Shown here one piece after another: positions 6,909 to 7,465 of a DNA stretch of 7,465 nucleotides (position 1 is the stretch's first letter; each line of letters begins with the position of its first letter). The translations under genes and the position numbers were made by a program. The stretch covers positions 1 to 7,465 of the forward strand of contig JAUVTI010000095.1 in NCBI GenBank assembly GCA_030601605.1, read 5' to 3'. The notes beneath the pieces are model-generated. The model had not been told where the DNA came from. It ran no database searches and was given only the letters and a program-made list of their open reading frames with translations. This DNA is from Gemmatimonadales bacterium. GTDB taxonomy: Bacteria; Gemmatimonadota; Gemmatimonadetes; Gemmatimonadales; GWC2-71-9.

Positions 6909-7465
6909 ATCTGGCAGCGGGTAGAGCGGCTGTCCCAGGCCGCCATCCGGATCACTGCCGAGCACGAGCTGGACCGCGTGCTGCAGGAGGTCGTCGATTC
7001 GGCCCGCGTGGTAATCGGCGCAAAGGACGCCGCGCTGGGCATCCTCGACGCCACCGGCACTGAGCTGGAGACGTTCGTTGCGAGCGGTATGCCGGCCGAG
7101 GCCCGCACGCAGATCGGCGAGGTGCCTCGCGGCAGGGGCGTGCTGGGCGCGCTGATCCGGGATCCCAAGCCGCTGCGCGTGCGCGACGTGACCCGCGACC
7201 CCCGCGCCTTCGGATTCCCCGAGCATCACCCGCACATGCAATCGTTTCTCGGTGTGCCGATCACCGGGCGGACGGAGACGATCGGCAATCTTTACCTGGC
7301 CGAGAAGACCGACGGCCCCGAGTTCACCGAGGAGGACGAGGCATTCGCCGTGCGGCTCGCGGCCCACGCGGCGGTGGCCGTGCAGAACGCGCGCATATTC
7401 GCGGAGCGCGAGGAGCTACTCAGCCAGCTACGCGAGCTGCACCATTCGCGCGAGCGCTTCTTCGC
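6909..7465 (+). CDS. GAF-domain sensor, probably a DosS/DevS-like histidine kinase; 3' end cut, start unresolved
   Basis: The frame opens after TAG 6861-6863 and runs off the window. A GAF domain covers almost all of what is seen, from about 6930 to 7400, followed by a charged linker (FAEREELLSQLRELHHSRERFF) that looks like the start of a signalling helix. Diagnostic DevS-type motifs are GRGVLGALIRDPKPLRV, GFPEHHPHM, SFLGVPI and GNLYLAEKTDG. Counting from 6909, His107 and Tyr129 are 22 residues apart, as are heme ligand His149 and distal Tyr171 of mycobacterial DevS, so O2/redox sensing through heme is possible. The kinase domain itself is not visible. No ATG, GTG or TTG occurs in frame before GTG 6978, which would cut off the first GAF helix. 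Codon use already looks coding from about 6894. ATC 6909, 8 nt after GGAAG, is only a placeholder start. Confidence 0.85.
   Translation, partial: MWQRVERLSQAAIRITAEHELDRVLQEVVDSARVVIGAKDAALGILDATGTELETFVASGMPAEARTQIGEVPRGRGVLGALIRDPKPLRVRDVTRDPRAFGFPEHHPHMQSFLGVPITGRTETIGNLYLAEKTDGPEFTEEDEAFAVRLAAHAAVAVQNARIFAEREELLSQLRELHHSRERFF

Overview
The window is GC-rich bacterial DNA. It has Shine-Dalgarno sites ahead of most starts, tight gene overlaps and one intrinsic terminator. No marker gene places it taxonomically. A ba3-type oxidase with the small IIa subunit, a tandem universal stress protein and a DosS-like GAF kinase would fit Gemmatimonadota, Deinococcota or another GC-rich aerobic or microaerobic lineage. 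That is inference only, and I see nothing that fixes the phylum.

Layout, left to right. (1) The C-terminal three quarters of a beta-CASP/metallo-beta-lactamase ribonuclease (+), cut by the left edge. (2) A 537-bp gap without a protein gene. Its main content reads on the minus strand: a compact, hand-foldable multi-branch RNA structure directly followed by a hairpin and a T-rich run, so it may be an undescribed small RNA. The right end of the gap holds a weak promoter and a folded leader for uspA. (3) A tandem universal stress protein (+). (4) A small two-CBS-domain protein (+). (5) A three-gene ba3-type cytochrome oxidase operon: 46-aa subunit IIa, CuA subunit II and heme-copper subunit I (+), ending in a strong hairpin. 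(6) Two translationally coupled ZIP-family metal transporters on the minus strand, convergent with the oxidase. (7) A divergent GAF-domain protein (+), cut by the right edge and probably a DosS/DevS-like sensor kinase.

How the genes may work together. A Usp, a two-CBS (Hrp1-like) protein and a DevS-like GAF sensor recall the mycobacterial DosR hypoxia/dormancy regulon. A ba3-type oxidase is usually a high-affinity terminal oxidase for low oxygen. The GAF fragment keeps a His and a Tyr 22 residues apart, matching the heme ligand and distal Tyr of DevS. The simplest reading is an oxygen- or redox-responsive island with metal uptake attached, but co-regulation is not shown by the sequence.

The points most worth a second look are the minus-strand RNA candidate in the 1141-1381 region and the missing canonical start codon of the GAF sensor.
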